Source: Scortum barcoo
Taxonomy: Eukaryota > Chordata > Actinopteri > Centrarchiformes > Terapontidae
DNA: 64,000 nucleotides
Reading direction: 5' to 3'
Assembly: GCA_023238725.1 (NCBI GenBank)
Contig: CM041550.1
Location: 22,378,586 to 22,442,585 of the forward strand
The notes beneath the pieces were generated by a model, which was not told the origin of the DNA, did not search any database, and saw only the letters and a list, made by a program, of their open reading frames with translations. The translations under genes were made by a program, and so were the position numbers. Shown here piece after piece: positions 22,556 through 32,529 of this stretch (position 1 is the first letter of the stretch; every line of letters begins with the position of its first letter).

Positions 22556-25500
22556 TCATACCCGATGTGTAACATTTCAACAAGTTCTCCACGTTCTATC
22601 AACCAGTAGTGGGCACCTTCTCCTACTCTATAAAACAGACATTACAGAACAAAAGTGACTGTCTTGGCAAAATGAAAACTCAATCATACTCTCTTCAAGA
22701 TAAACGCTAAACTCTGCACAACATCAAACAACATAAAAGTACTTGAGGTTCATAGTTTGAAATGTTAAAAGTAGAATCCTTTCTCAGTAGACTAATAAAG
22801 GAGTTGACATTGGAGGAGTCACTTTTACTTTTCTGAACGACATCTGTCTCAGTGTATTAATCAAATATGGATTGTGGTTATGGGATATGGGTAACCAGAA
22901 TTTTGACAGTCACAGTCTTTTAATAATTATTGTACATATAAACACGTCAGAGAAAGATCAGAAAGATTTTTCCAATAGCCAGTGCATTGTGGGTAAATTG
23001 CAAGGCTAAGACTGAAAAAATGCACTGAAGCGACCACTGTGCAGCTCACAACTCAGACTTGAAAGACCAAGAAGCTCCACCAGGGTGTAATTTTGAAAGG
23101 CTATTTTTCACAGAACCTTTTTTTTCCTGCTAAAATGTATATGGAGTTATGATAATAACTGAAGTTCAGGCAGAAGGACTACACTTGATCGAGCTGAGAA
23201 ACTCCTCTCAGCCTCCAATTACTGGCTAGGGCCTTCTCCTAGCTGTGCTTTGTTTTTCACAATCCTCTACACCCCACACCAAGTTTCCTCTCTCTGTTTC
23301 CTCTCTCTCTCACTGAGGGGTTTGTACATATATCTTAAGCCTAAGGGGAAACTCACACAGCGTATGACGCAAACACTAATGCTGTTTGTTTTTTATGTAA
23401 ATCCACACAGTGGTGACATCAACCCACAATAACATGTCAAGATACACAACTATTCTATTTCCCAGTCTCAACATCTATCAATGCTTAAGACAAGCATCAG
23501 TGACGCTGTGGTTGTACATTTCCACCATAGAATGAGAACACAGGTCTAATTTAACCCATTCATACAACCACTACTTTTCCTTATAAAGTAAATTAAACTG
23601 AAGCAGTAGGTCTTTGGATTGTGATTTGAAAGGGTTTCAATGTCACTGCTGCCAACTCTGACTGGAATATAACTGAACCCACAGACTGCTAACCAGGTCA
23701 GAAAAAGTGATGTAAGTAAACAAATTAACACCTGAGCAGGATGGTGGTCGGCCTGTTTCTTGTAAACTGTCATGCCCTATAGTATTAGGAACTGAACTGC
23801 CAGACCAACTGGCATATATAATGCAATTTCAGGATTACTCTAGGTCGAGAAGCAAGTTCCTTTTTAAAAATACATTAGGCCTGATCTAAGAATCACTCAG
23901 TCTCTTCTCTACTTCTGTTTGTCTATATATTTTTGAGGGATTTTATGATTTATATCGATCTATTTTGGCACAGCACCTTATTCAGTTCAGTAGTTGATGG
24001 AAAAAATCACTAGAAAATTCAACAGCTGCACCCAAGTGACAGTGTAAAATCACCTACTGTGGGTTATAAGATCACCGCATCTAATATCTCTGTGACTGTC
24101 ACATGTTAGTTATGGGCCACTTTACTTTAGCTAGACATTTTTTAGCATCTAATTTCTGTTGAATCATTCCTTCTCTGTGTTTGTCAGTGCAGCGCTGCTC
24201 TTATGACATGTTGCTGACAGCAATATTAACAATACTTTATAATTGTTTCAGATCCTCTTAAACAATTTCTAACACTGCTTGACATATGATATTTTATCTA
24301 CTGCTATCTTTCAGACAACAGAGCAGCAGAGTGATTTTTTTTGGGTTTTTTTTTACTCTTTTGTAAAATTGTTGTTACTGAAACAGGGCAGAACAGACAG
24401 CCTTATATGGTCATTCCAGGGGCATTGATCATGCTAATGATGACGTCTCCTGAAAAGGTGACATTTATCAGGCTGAAATGAACAACTTGTAAGTTTGTCC
24501 ACATAATGGAGTATGGTGACTCTGAACACTTGGAAAAGAGCAAACCTCATAAAATACAAAAAAGTAAGGTTAGGATAAGAACATGAAATTGTTCTTGTAC
24601 GAGGAAAATTGTTATATTGTGGTCATGAGCCTGCCTCGTGTTACATTAGAAACTCACATAATTGCACAATTTTGCCTCTTATTCTAACATTGGGGGTTCA
24701 CATATATAAACACGATACCAGAGTCTGTTCATTTGTTTTACTCTGGTTGATGTGTCCAGTACATTTTAGAAGTTTCATGTCGATTCAGGATTTACAGAAA
24801 CTCGAAGTCCTCATTTCCAGCAGGGTCTTTTGCCGTGATCTCTTTTCTGTCACTGAGTGAAAACTGTTAAGTGAAATTTTTCATTCAAAAGACCACCTCT
24901 ATGCATACATTTTTACACTGTCAGTTAAAGCTGCTCATTTCTGTATCTCTTAACAGTCTACAGGGGTCAAAATGCATTTCTGATATTTCTAAAAATATAA
25001 AAGCTCCACTAGATCTTTAGTCAGTGACTCTAAGCCAAATATAGTGGAGCTAGATTTAGCTACTATCGACTACTAGAATCCTTAAATATCCTTAAATGTA
25101 TCCATGCTTAAGATACTTCTTGGTGTCAGTTAAATATTTTTCTCTACTGCTCATTTATTTATGAAATTCACTTTTTATTAGACTTGAACTTGTTAAACTC
25201 GCACTGTAACTGCACTAAAATGTTTCCTGTCTTGTATTTTAAATGATTATTTTTTTACTCTTCATTGTGTTTTCAATGCATTTCTTTGCCTTGCATAAAA
25301 CACTCTGAAACATTCTAAAAAACTTAAAACCAGTAACTCACTGAACAAGGAACCCGCTCATCTGAATTCGCTGACATGTCTTTGGTTATTCTATTTCCAT
25401 GATCATAACTGTGATTATCAAAGAGACGCTGAACTGCTGAAATCCCTGGATTATAGACCAGCAGTACTTGGCTCCATAATTAAGACTGAATTGTCCTTGA

Positions 25501-26205
25501 AGTGTACAATGGCTTTTGGTAAAGCCAAAGAATCTCCTACTCAGTGGCATCAAATGTGCCACAGACTCACTCTCTGAGTGGCTCTTAACAAGGCTTGCTA
25601 GCACAGTGCAGGGAGAAAATGGTATTTCCACACATTAACTGACACACACAGGTTTTCACACAGTCTGTAAACCATCTTCAAATTCACACCCTTCAGTTAT
25701 GTACATACTGTATATCAGCCTCCCTTTACCACACGCTTCCTGAATAGGCTGTAATACACGAGTACTTAGACAGACCAGAAAATAGGGAGTGACAGTGGAA
25801 CTGTCTATAGATAGCTCTTTTCTTCTTTCTCTCACACTCTCTCTCTGTGCACTCTAACCTGTCCCGAGCCAATTAATCTGGCTCAGGACAGGTGCCTGAA
25901 CCAGCATGGCAGGAGCGAGGGAACTATTTCCCTCTCTGCCTCCAGCTGGCACTTCAAGCACATCCCCCTTGCCTCACAGTGTTTACCGGCTGTCCGAGCC
26001 AGTCAGCCTTCCTCAAAGCAGTTGCAATTTCTTTGCAAAATGGTAGGAAACATTTTGTGTTGAACCAAAGATGAGTATGGATGCCTTGAGAGAGAGAAAA
26101 AAGTTTTTCAGGCTTTAAGTGTTGCTTTTTGTAATACTAATTTTAGCCACAAGAGGCTGTAGTTCACTACCTCATGTTCCGGCATTCATGTTTTCCTCAA
26201 GGTGA
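22556..26205. other. Unique sequence, possible conserved elements
   Basis: No supported gene in 3.6 kb. Blocks at about 25380-25640 and 25850-26060 are information-rich and repeat-free, as conserved non-coding elements often are, but this is a visual impression only. The second contains a near-perfect hairpin (see 25858-25892). Short homopolymers occur near 22443-22453, 23118-23127 and 24336-24353. Confidence 0.4.
25858..25892. other. Imperfect inverted repeat around TAAT core
   Basis: Arms CCTGTCCCGAGCC and GGCTCAGGACAGG (13 nt each) pair at 12 of 13 positions around a 9-nt loop AATTAATCT. The loop holds a homeodomain-type AATTAA core. It could form a cruciform or be a symmetric protein-binding site. 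Confidence 0.7.
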
Positions 26206-26232
26206 GTTTTAAATAAAATTGACTTGACTTGA
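26206..26232 (+). repeat. SINE/LINE-type 3' tail fragment
   Basis: The string 'taaataaaattgacttgact' is the reverse complement, allowing small changes, of the 5' edge of the repeat at 55548-55640 ('agtcaagtcagttttattta'). It is the 3' tail of a dispersed family ending in (TGACT)n. Confidence 0.45.
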
Positions 26233-26510
26233 TGTAAACTAAGGAATAAGTCTGTAAGATTCCTTTTTGGGGCCTTTTTTCCTTTATTCGACTGTGACAG
26301 CTAAAAAGAGACAGGCAGGGCAGGGTGAGAGAGAGGAGATGACAAGTAGATCCCCGACTGCTGCAAAAAGGATTACACTTCAGTGGCATGCATTCTACCC
26401 AGTGAGCTACCAGAAATCACATAAAGAACATCTTGACATCTAAAGGTTACTGTTATTAAGAAATGTAGTGATAGAGGAAACTAGTTAGATGTTATTTTGT
26501 TGTTAGAATA

Positions 26511-27076
26511 CAGTGATCCCTCCTCTATTGTGGGGGGTTGCGTTCCAGAACCCCCCGCGAAAGGTGAAAATCCACAAAGTAGAAACCATATGTTTATATG
26601 GTTATTTTTATATATTTTAAGCCCTTATTAAACCCTCCCTCCCACACTCTTATAAACATGTCCCACACAGTTATGCAGTATAAACCCTTTATATTCTCTT
26701 AGATATTCGGTAAGATTAATTGAAACTAGGTATGTAAACACGCTGTTTATATACTACATGCAAAATATACGTATCGTATATCATTGAGGAGTTTTATTTA
26801 ATACATAATGCAGTTTTAAATGCATTGTAATAATACATATTTTAACAAAAATAATTTTATATTTACTGTAACACCTGATGCTGATACAGACGAGATGCTG
26901 AGTAACGCAAAGCGGAATCTAATCCTGTGCTCCTTCGCTGAGCCAATCAGCGCCCAGGATACATGACGTCTCAATATCCTCCAACCAGCGTAACATCCAC
27001 GATATATGTTTTCATATAAAATCTGCGATATAGTGAAGCCGCGAAAATCGAAGCACGACATAGCGAGGGATTACTG
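26511..27076. mobile_element. Tigger/pogo-like MITE with TA duplication
   Basis: A 566-bp non-autonomous DNA transposon. The left end is CAGTGATCCCTCCTCTATTG and the right end, reverse complemented, is CAGTAATCCCTCGCTATGTC. Both are flanked by TA (26509-26510, 27077-27078), the target duplication of the Tc1/mariner-pogo group. The left subterminal part ('gttccagaaccccccgcga') matches the style of vertebrate Tigger-like MITEs. The interior is AT-rich, except for a GC-balanced block at about 26880-27000, and has no transposase. The terminal repeats are imperfect, so it is not a recent insertion. Confidence 0.75.
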
Positions 27077-27233
27077 TATATTAAAATATATGTTGCCCAG
27101 TTACTGTCAGGTAACATTACATAACATGCTAACACACAACAGAGTATTTACCTTGTGTTTAGTGTACATTTAGTCCTTTAGAACATGGATTAGTGTGCAC
27201 TTGCACAAGGAAAAAAATATTTTAGTAGATGAA

Positions 27234-27258
27234 GTAGATGAAATCTAGTTTCATCTAC
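27234..27258. other. Perfect 10-bp inverted repeat
   Basis: GTAGATGAAA and TTTCATCTAC pair perfectly around TCTAG. Immediately upstream is a direct copy of the arm (27225-27233), so the palindrome probably arose by template switching during replication. Confidence 0.85.
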
Positions 27259-27734
27259 AAAGGTCCAGAGAAGCAGGTACAAAAAAATATTTTTTTTTAA
27301 CCTGCTGCTCAAGTACTCGGTCAAAACATTGTTAAATTTGGCTGAATTATAAAAGGCAAAGGTGGTACTAAATGGAGGGCCGTTTGGGAGAAGAAAGAGC
27401 TGGTTCTTATTACTGAACTGGTCCAATGGATGGATTGCCATGTGATTTTTTTAATGGTCCCCAGATGAAGCTGTATTTGGTGATCCTCTGGTTGTAGTTT
27501 TGTTTTTTAGTGAAATATTTTGACAACTGACTTGGTATAGATGCTGGTGCATAGAAGATTGCCCTGACTTTTAAGCTAAAAACAAATCCACTCTCAACTT
27601 TTGATAGACTGGGACATGAGTTTGTAGACATTTCTGTTTCCCAGACGATGCATTCTAGGCAACAAATACCTGCAAAATAATGACATCCTCATCAGCCCAA
27701 GCTCTACTTAGTCTTAAGCACTAATTACCTACTT

Positions 27735-27846
27735 TTAGCTTCCTAACATACAAACGTGTGAGAGTTTTACCATGGTAGCATGCTGAGATTAACATTTAAC
27801 AAACACTGCTGTGCCCAAGTTAGTTATTGTGCCTCTATACTGTATA
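27735..27846 (-). repeat. Dispersed fish repeat, copy D fragment
   Basis: Minus-strand fragment of the family at 22208: 'agcatgctgagattaacatt' and 'aacactgctgtgcccaagtt' correspond to its 5' modules in reverse. It stops at the left flank of the Tc1 element. The sequence right of the Tc1 element has only a weak possible continuation. Confidence 0.4.
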
Positions 27847-27848
27847 TA

Positions 27849-28051
27849 CAATGGGGGAAATAAGTATTGGACACGTCAACTTTTTTCTCATTATATTTAT
27901 TTCCAAAGATGCCATTCATGTGACATTTCTTCCAGACACTGGTATTAACTCAAATAATCCACACATGAAAAGAAATCACAAGATTCAAGTCCATAAATAA
28001 TGATTATGTGGAATTAAGTGCAATAACACAGGAAAAAAGTATTGAACACAC
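27849..28051 (+). repeat. Left terminal inverted repeat of Tc1
   Basis: 203 bp, starting CAATGGGGG and ending GAACACAC, with outer and inner direct repeats about 175 bp apart. Confidence 0.95.
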
Positions 28052-28226
28052 CATGGGAAAGCTGTATAGTTTGGCAAGGAAAGGCACCATACCATCTCAA
28101 ACCTGAAAGTAATTAGTCTTTGTACTTCCTATAAGTGCAAACCAACATCAGCTGGGTTAGTGCTAATTGATGGCCCTATAAACAGGTTGTTTTTTCACCA
28201 AGTAGTCAAACAAGACACATCTCATG

Positions 28227-29258
28227 ATGGGTAAAAGCAAGGAGCTCTCTCAAGACCTTCGCAGCCTGATTGTTGCTCAGCATCAGAATGGAACTGGTTT
28301 ATAGACTTATCTCAAAGAATCTGAGTATTCCAGTAAGCACCGTTGGGGCCATTATCCGCAAGTGGAAGAAGCATCACCTTATCATCAACAGGCCGCGCAC
28401 AGGAGCTCCTCGCAAGATTTCTGACCAGGGAGTCAGAAAGATGGTCAGAAGAGTTCTCAAAGAGCCAAAGGACCACCCGGAAAGCGCTCCAGAAAGACAT
28501 GGAGGCAGCAGGTACAAGTGTTACAGAGAAAACGATAGGCAATGCACTCCACCGCCATGGCCTCTATGGACGCTCAGCCCGCAAGACTCCGTTCCTCAAA
28601 AAAAGGCATGTTGAAGCTCGTTTAAAGTTTGCTAAACAGCATCTGGAAAGGCCTGTGGAATACTGGGAGAATGTTGTCTGGTCAGATGAGACCAAAATTG
28701 AAATTGAACTTTTTGGCTGTCATACTACACACCATGTTTGGAGGAGAAATGGCACTGCACATCACCCAAATAACACTATACCAACAGTGAAGTTTGGTGG
28801 TGGAAACATCATGGCATGGGGTTGTTTCTCATCTTGGGGTACTGGCAGACTTCATATAATTGAAGGAGCAATGAATGGAAACATCTATCGGCAAATTCTT
28901 GAGATGAACCTGCTGCCATCCACCAGGATGATGAAGATGAGACGTGGCTGGACCTTTCAACAGGACAACGATCCGAAGCACACGGCAAAGTTGACTCTCG
29001 AATGGTTTAAAAAAAAAGAAAATCAATGTGTTAGAATGGCCCAGTCAATCACCTGACTTAAATCCGATTGAACATTTGTGGAAAGAACTAAAGATAAGGG
29101 TTCACCAGAGGGCACCAAAGAATATTCAAGATTTGAAGACAATCTGTGCGGAGGAATGGGCAAAAATCACACCTGAGCAGTGTGGGCGATTAGTTCATAC
29201 ATACAAGAAGCGTCTGGAAGCAGTCATTGCAAACAAAGGCTTCTCCACAAAGTATTAA
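28227..29258 (+). pseudogene. Tc1 transposase, three frame breaks
   Basis: Cut-and-paste transposase of the DD34E Tc1 group. The start is ATG 28227 (MGKSKELSQDLRS), the conserved N-terminus of fish Tc1 transposases. That frame stops at TAG 28302. The helix-turn-helix and the basic GAPRK (AT-hook-like) segment continue in a second frame (about 28300-28480), with VSTVGAIIRKWKKHH recognisable. The catalytic domain lies in a third frame from about 28480 to 29015: first Asp in VWSDETK at 28685, second Asp in QQDNDPKHT at 28964. A nine-A run (29009-29017) marks the last shift, after which the C-terminal part runs in a fourth segment to TAA at 29256-29258, with the catalytic Glu of NPIEHLW at 29070. 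All three catalytic residues are preserved. As read the gene cannot give a full protein. The shift at the A-run could be a sequencing artefact; the other two are less likely to be. Confidence 0.92.
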
Positions 29259-29272
29259 ACGAGTCTCAGATA

Positions 29273-29475
29273 GTGTGTTCAATATTTTTTTCCTGTGTTA
29301 TTGCACTTAATTCCACATAATCATTATTTATGGACTTGAATCTTGTGATTTCTTTTCATGTGTGGATTATTTGAGTTAATACCAGTGTCTGGAAGAAATG
29401 TCACATGAATGGCATCTTTGGAAATAAATATAATGAGAAAAAAGTTGACGTGTCCAATACTTATTTCCCCCATTG
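29273..29475 (-). repeat. Right terminal inverted repeat of Tc1
   Basis: 203 bp, the inverted copy of 27849-28051. The single difference is in the inner direct repeat (A where the left copy has G). Confidence 0.95.
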
Positions 29476-31211
29476 TATCTTCTATCAAAGCCTACTTGTT
29501 AGCATACACATGAATAGATATCTAACCTACAAACTGATGTTAGCAGTGCACTTTTCCCTAGTGACCATAGTTTCACTGGTCACCAAGGTGGGAGACCGTT
29601 CATATTCATAAAGCCAGTCAGCTTTAGCAGGGAAGCTAAAGTGAGCAGTTCAAGATCTGTGGCCAGCTGCCAATTGGACAATTAGTCAGTGGGACCAGTT
29701 GGCAACTATTTTCTTAAACACTCGACTAAGTCACAGATAGATTTCTGAATTCAGGTCTGATTTTGTCGCATTTGTTCACTCAAGTAATTTGTCGTATTAT
29801 GTTTATGCCTTACTTAGAAAGTGGCATGCCAAACATCAAAGTGAATCTCCCAAGAGCTAAAATGACCCAGAAACTCCTCAGTTAAAGTTCTTGAGACATT
29901 AAAGACATATAAGTGGAAAAGGATCTGCAATCAATAATCAATGGATTCTTTGCTTAATAACTCATGAGTCTCTGACACTCTGTTGAGGGCCCATTTCGCA
30001 CTTAGAATAAATGATTCTCTCAGCTTTTGACAGCTGGATAGCAGAGTAAGAGACAAAGGTTTCAGTCCCGAGGGGTTATAATCCTTTTTACATTCAAGGA
30101 TCATGGGACGTGCATTTTCTTCTGAGGAAATTTTCACTGGCAGGCTGCAGTGACAGCATAAGGATAGGCATGGTTCTTAATGTGTTTTGACCTTTGCCAC
30201 TTAGGCTGTTCTAATGGTGGCAAAAAATATCCACAAGGACATATTCAGAAAGGTGCTCAATATTTGATGCTCAGCTTCACTTTGCTTGGCAGAGTGGATG
30301 CTGGGAAAATCACTATCGAGGTTTGAGATGGCCTGTCTTTTCTTTTTCCTGTCTTTGCCTTTTCTCCTTGGTAGTATCGATGTTTTTCCTTAACAGATCA
30401 AATTGAATGAGGAGTGGGAAATTGTCTAATTAATTCTTACCATTCTATGTGAATGAGAAAAGAAAACACTATAGTTTGTCTTTCACAATATTGTGCTATT
30501 AGACTGCTGTATGTGTATTTTATTCAGTGCTGTTGATGCTATAGATCTCTTATTTTCATACTGACATTGATGAAGTCTGGGCTTTTGAAGTCTGAGCATT
30601 TCCAACTAGAGGTTCAGCAGGATATTTTATCATTCAAGGGCTGAATTATTTTATACTTCAGCTACATAATATTTATTTATGGTTGTGTAATGTGGACCAT
30701 TACTGCAACAAATTGAGAGCCTTAGAAGGATGTACCCTGCATATTACCAAGTGTAGCATCCAACTTTTATCAGTAGGTCATCTGTGCAAAAACTTTTTAC
30801 ACCAATACAGGAAATTACACTGAATGCCTTCACCAAGACTCTAAAAACCATTTTGTATTTGGCAGCAGGCTTGAAATGGGGTGAAACCACAAAGAAAACT
30901 GTTTAATCAAACATCTGTAAGCTTAAATGGTTACAAATAGGCAAATGAAAGGTGTAATATCAGTTTATTTAACCTTCATGGTATGAATGTACATATTCAC
31001 GTATCTGTACCAGAACAACAATATACTGTACATGCACTTGCCTTAAATGTAAACTTTCCCTCATTGTGACCGAGCATTTGCAGTCAAGTCCCCTCAGCTC
31101 TGACACGCCCTGCCTGATGATCTGAGGTTCACAGAATCAGTGGCATCTTTTAAATCACTTTTTTAATTCACTTTTATTTTCCTCAGCCTTGTGATGTTTT
31201 TAATCCTGTAT

Positions 31212-31248
31212 TTATTATTATTATTTTTATTATTATTATTATTATTAT
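31212..31248. repeat. (TTA)n microsatellite
   Basis: An imperfect trinucleotide tract of TTA/ATT with one interruption ('ttttta'). Confidence 0.85.
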
Positions 31249-32220
31249 ATTCCCATATAAAAATTAAGTAATGGGACTAACCAAAAATAGCCTGGTTCAC
31301 AAATTAGCTTGAAAAACATCTGTAAACTACAATATCACACTTGATGGTCTGTGTGTTGTTCATGCGCTTAGTGGGAGAAAGTACCTTGCTGTGTAGGTAA
31401 GACCTATTTTGCATTAGTAATTTATGATCAGCAGTAGTGTTCGGTGCCAATACTGGAAGTATTTAAAATTAAGTAAAAACTGAAATGTGGGGATTGTCGT
31501 CAAGAGAGAAATCCCAGCTTTGTCCCCCACATTAGCATTGCTCATTGCTCAAAACCAATGATGAACCATGCTAACAAGTATTGCCTATGCAGCCAAAGCT
31601 TGAAATACTGTCTTATACTATATACTATCTTATGCCACGTACACTGTCCTACTAAAGTAAATACTACACCAAATGTGTATAAATCCACAAAAAATTCTCT
31701 CAGAGTTTGTTAAAAACTACAGTGCCCACCTGTTTTAGGAAGTTGAGCCTTTCAGTGAAATTTGAATACATATTTGTGACCTTTTTATACAATTTAGTTC
31801 TTTTGTGAGAAGGAATGAGCTATGGGCCACTGAAAGAGTAAGGTTGTAAGAAGGTACTAATGCATTGTTGGAGCTGGCCTTTTCATGGCTTTTGGTGACA
31901 ACCATTTGCAGTGAACATTTTCAGATACTCAACGTTTTTTTTTATGCTGAAAAAAGTCTATCTGTGACATTAGGTGTCTCTCAGTATGTACCTGAACATA
32001 ATTAAAAGGTAATGAGGTGGCAAAGGGCAAATTCCTGAACAGTCCTGCTAATGACGTGTGTTAGTACCTCTGTAAGAAAGTGTGAAAAACTGCTTTTATC
32101 GGTTTATGCATCCAAAACTAGAAATTAAACTGCTTTTTTCTGTTTATTTTTGATTTGTCTGCGTCTTGCTGACTCTCAACACACACACTGTCTCTCATTT
32201 CCATATCGTTCTTTTTTCAG

Positions 32221-32373
32221 TTCTCCTTGCAAATCCCCAAATTCTTTCAACACACTAATCAAATAACAAAAAGATGGCTCCAGTCCTGTCTGTATTTTGG
32301 TGTAACCTCTATTTTTAATGGCTTTTGCTTGTGTCTTGCTGGAACCTTGCACCCAGTGAGTAATGAGAACAAG
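32221..32373 (+). other. Exon-like segment with strong splice sites
   Basis: Seen: a very strong acceptor (ATCGTTCTTTTTTCAG ending at 32220), no AG from about 32122 to 32218, and a CTGAC branch-point match at about 32168. Downstream are two consensus donors, CCA|GTGAGT (32356) and AAG|GTGAGG (32374). One frame stays open across the whole interval (51 codons to the second donor), reading from FSLQIPKFFQHTNQ to LHPVSNENK. Both possible lengths (135 and 153 nt) are multiples of three. The peptide matches no domain I know. It could be a cassette exon, a non-coding exon or a cryptic site. Confidence 0.25.
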
Positions 32374-32519
32374 GTGAGGGGGCTCTCGAGTGTAATTATT
32401 TTCATTTGGGAGACAGTGGGGGGCTGCTCTACATTTGTCTCACCCATACGTGACAGGTCGCTATTTTCCAGCCACGGTAATGAGCACCAGGCTCTCGTTA
32501 TCTGTTGGGAATGGCACCT

Positions 32520-32529
32520 CTAAAAATAA
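32520..32529. promoter_or_regulatory. MEF2-type site
   Basis: CTAAAAATAA fits the MEF2 consensus YTA(A/T)4TAR exactly. It lies at the edge of a repeat-free CNE-like block. Such sites also occur by chance in AT-rich DNA. Confidence 0.3.

Larger units (their letters stand above)
27849..29475 (+). mobile_element. Full-length Tc1 (IR/DR) transposon
   Basis: A 1627-bp element flanked by the TA target duplication (27847-27848, 29476-29477). The terminal inverted repeats are 203 bp (27849-28051 and 29273-29475) and match at 202 of 203 positions; the single difference is at an inner site. Each contains two direct repeats: outer GGAAATAAGTATTGGACAC (27856-27874) and inner GGAAAAAAGTATTGAACAC (28031-28049), the IR/DR layout known from fish Tc1 elements bound by the transposase N-terminus. 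The interior holds a broken transposase gene (28227-29258). It is non-autonomous as read, yet its ends are almost unchanged, which implies a recent insertion driven in trans. Confidence 0.95.
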
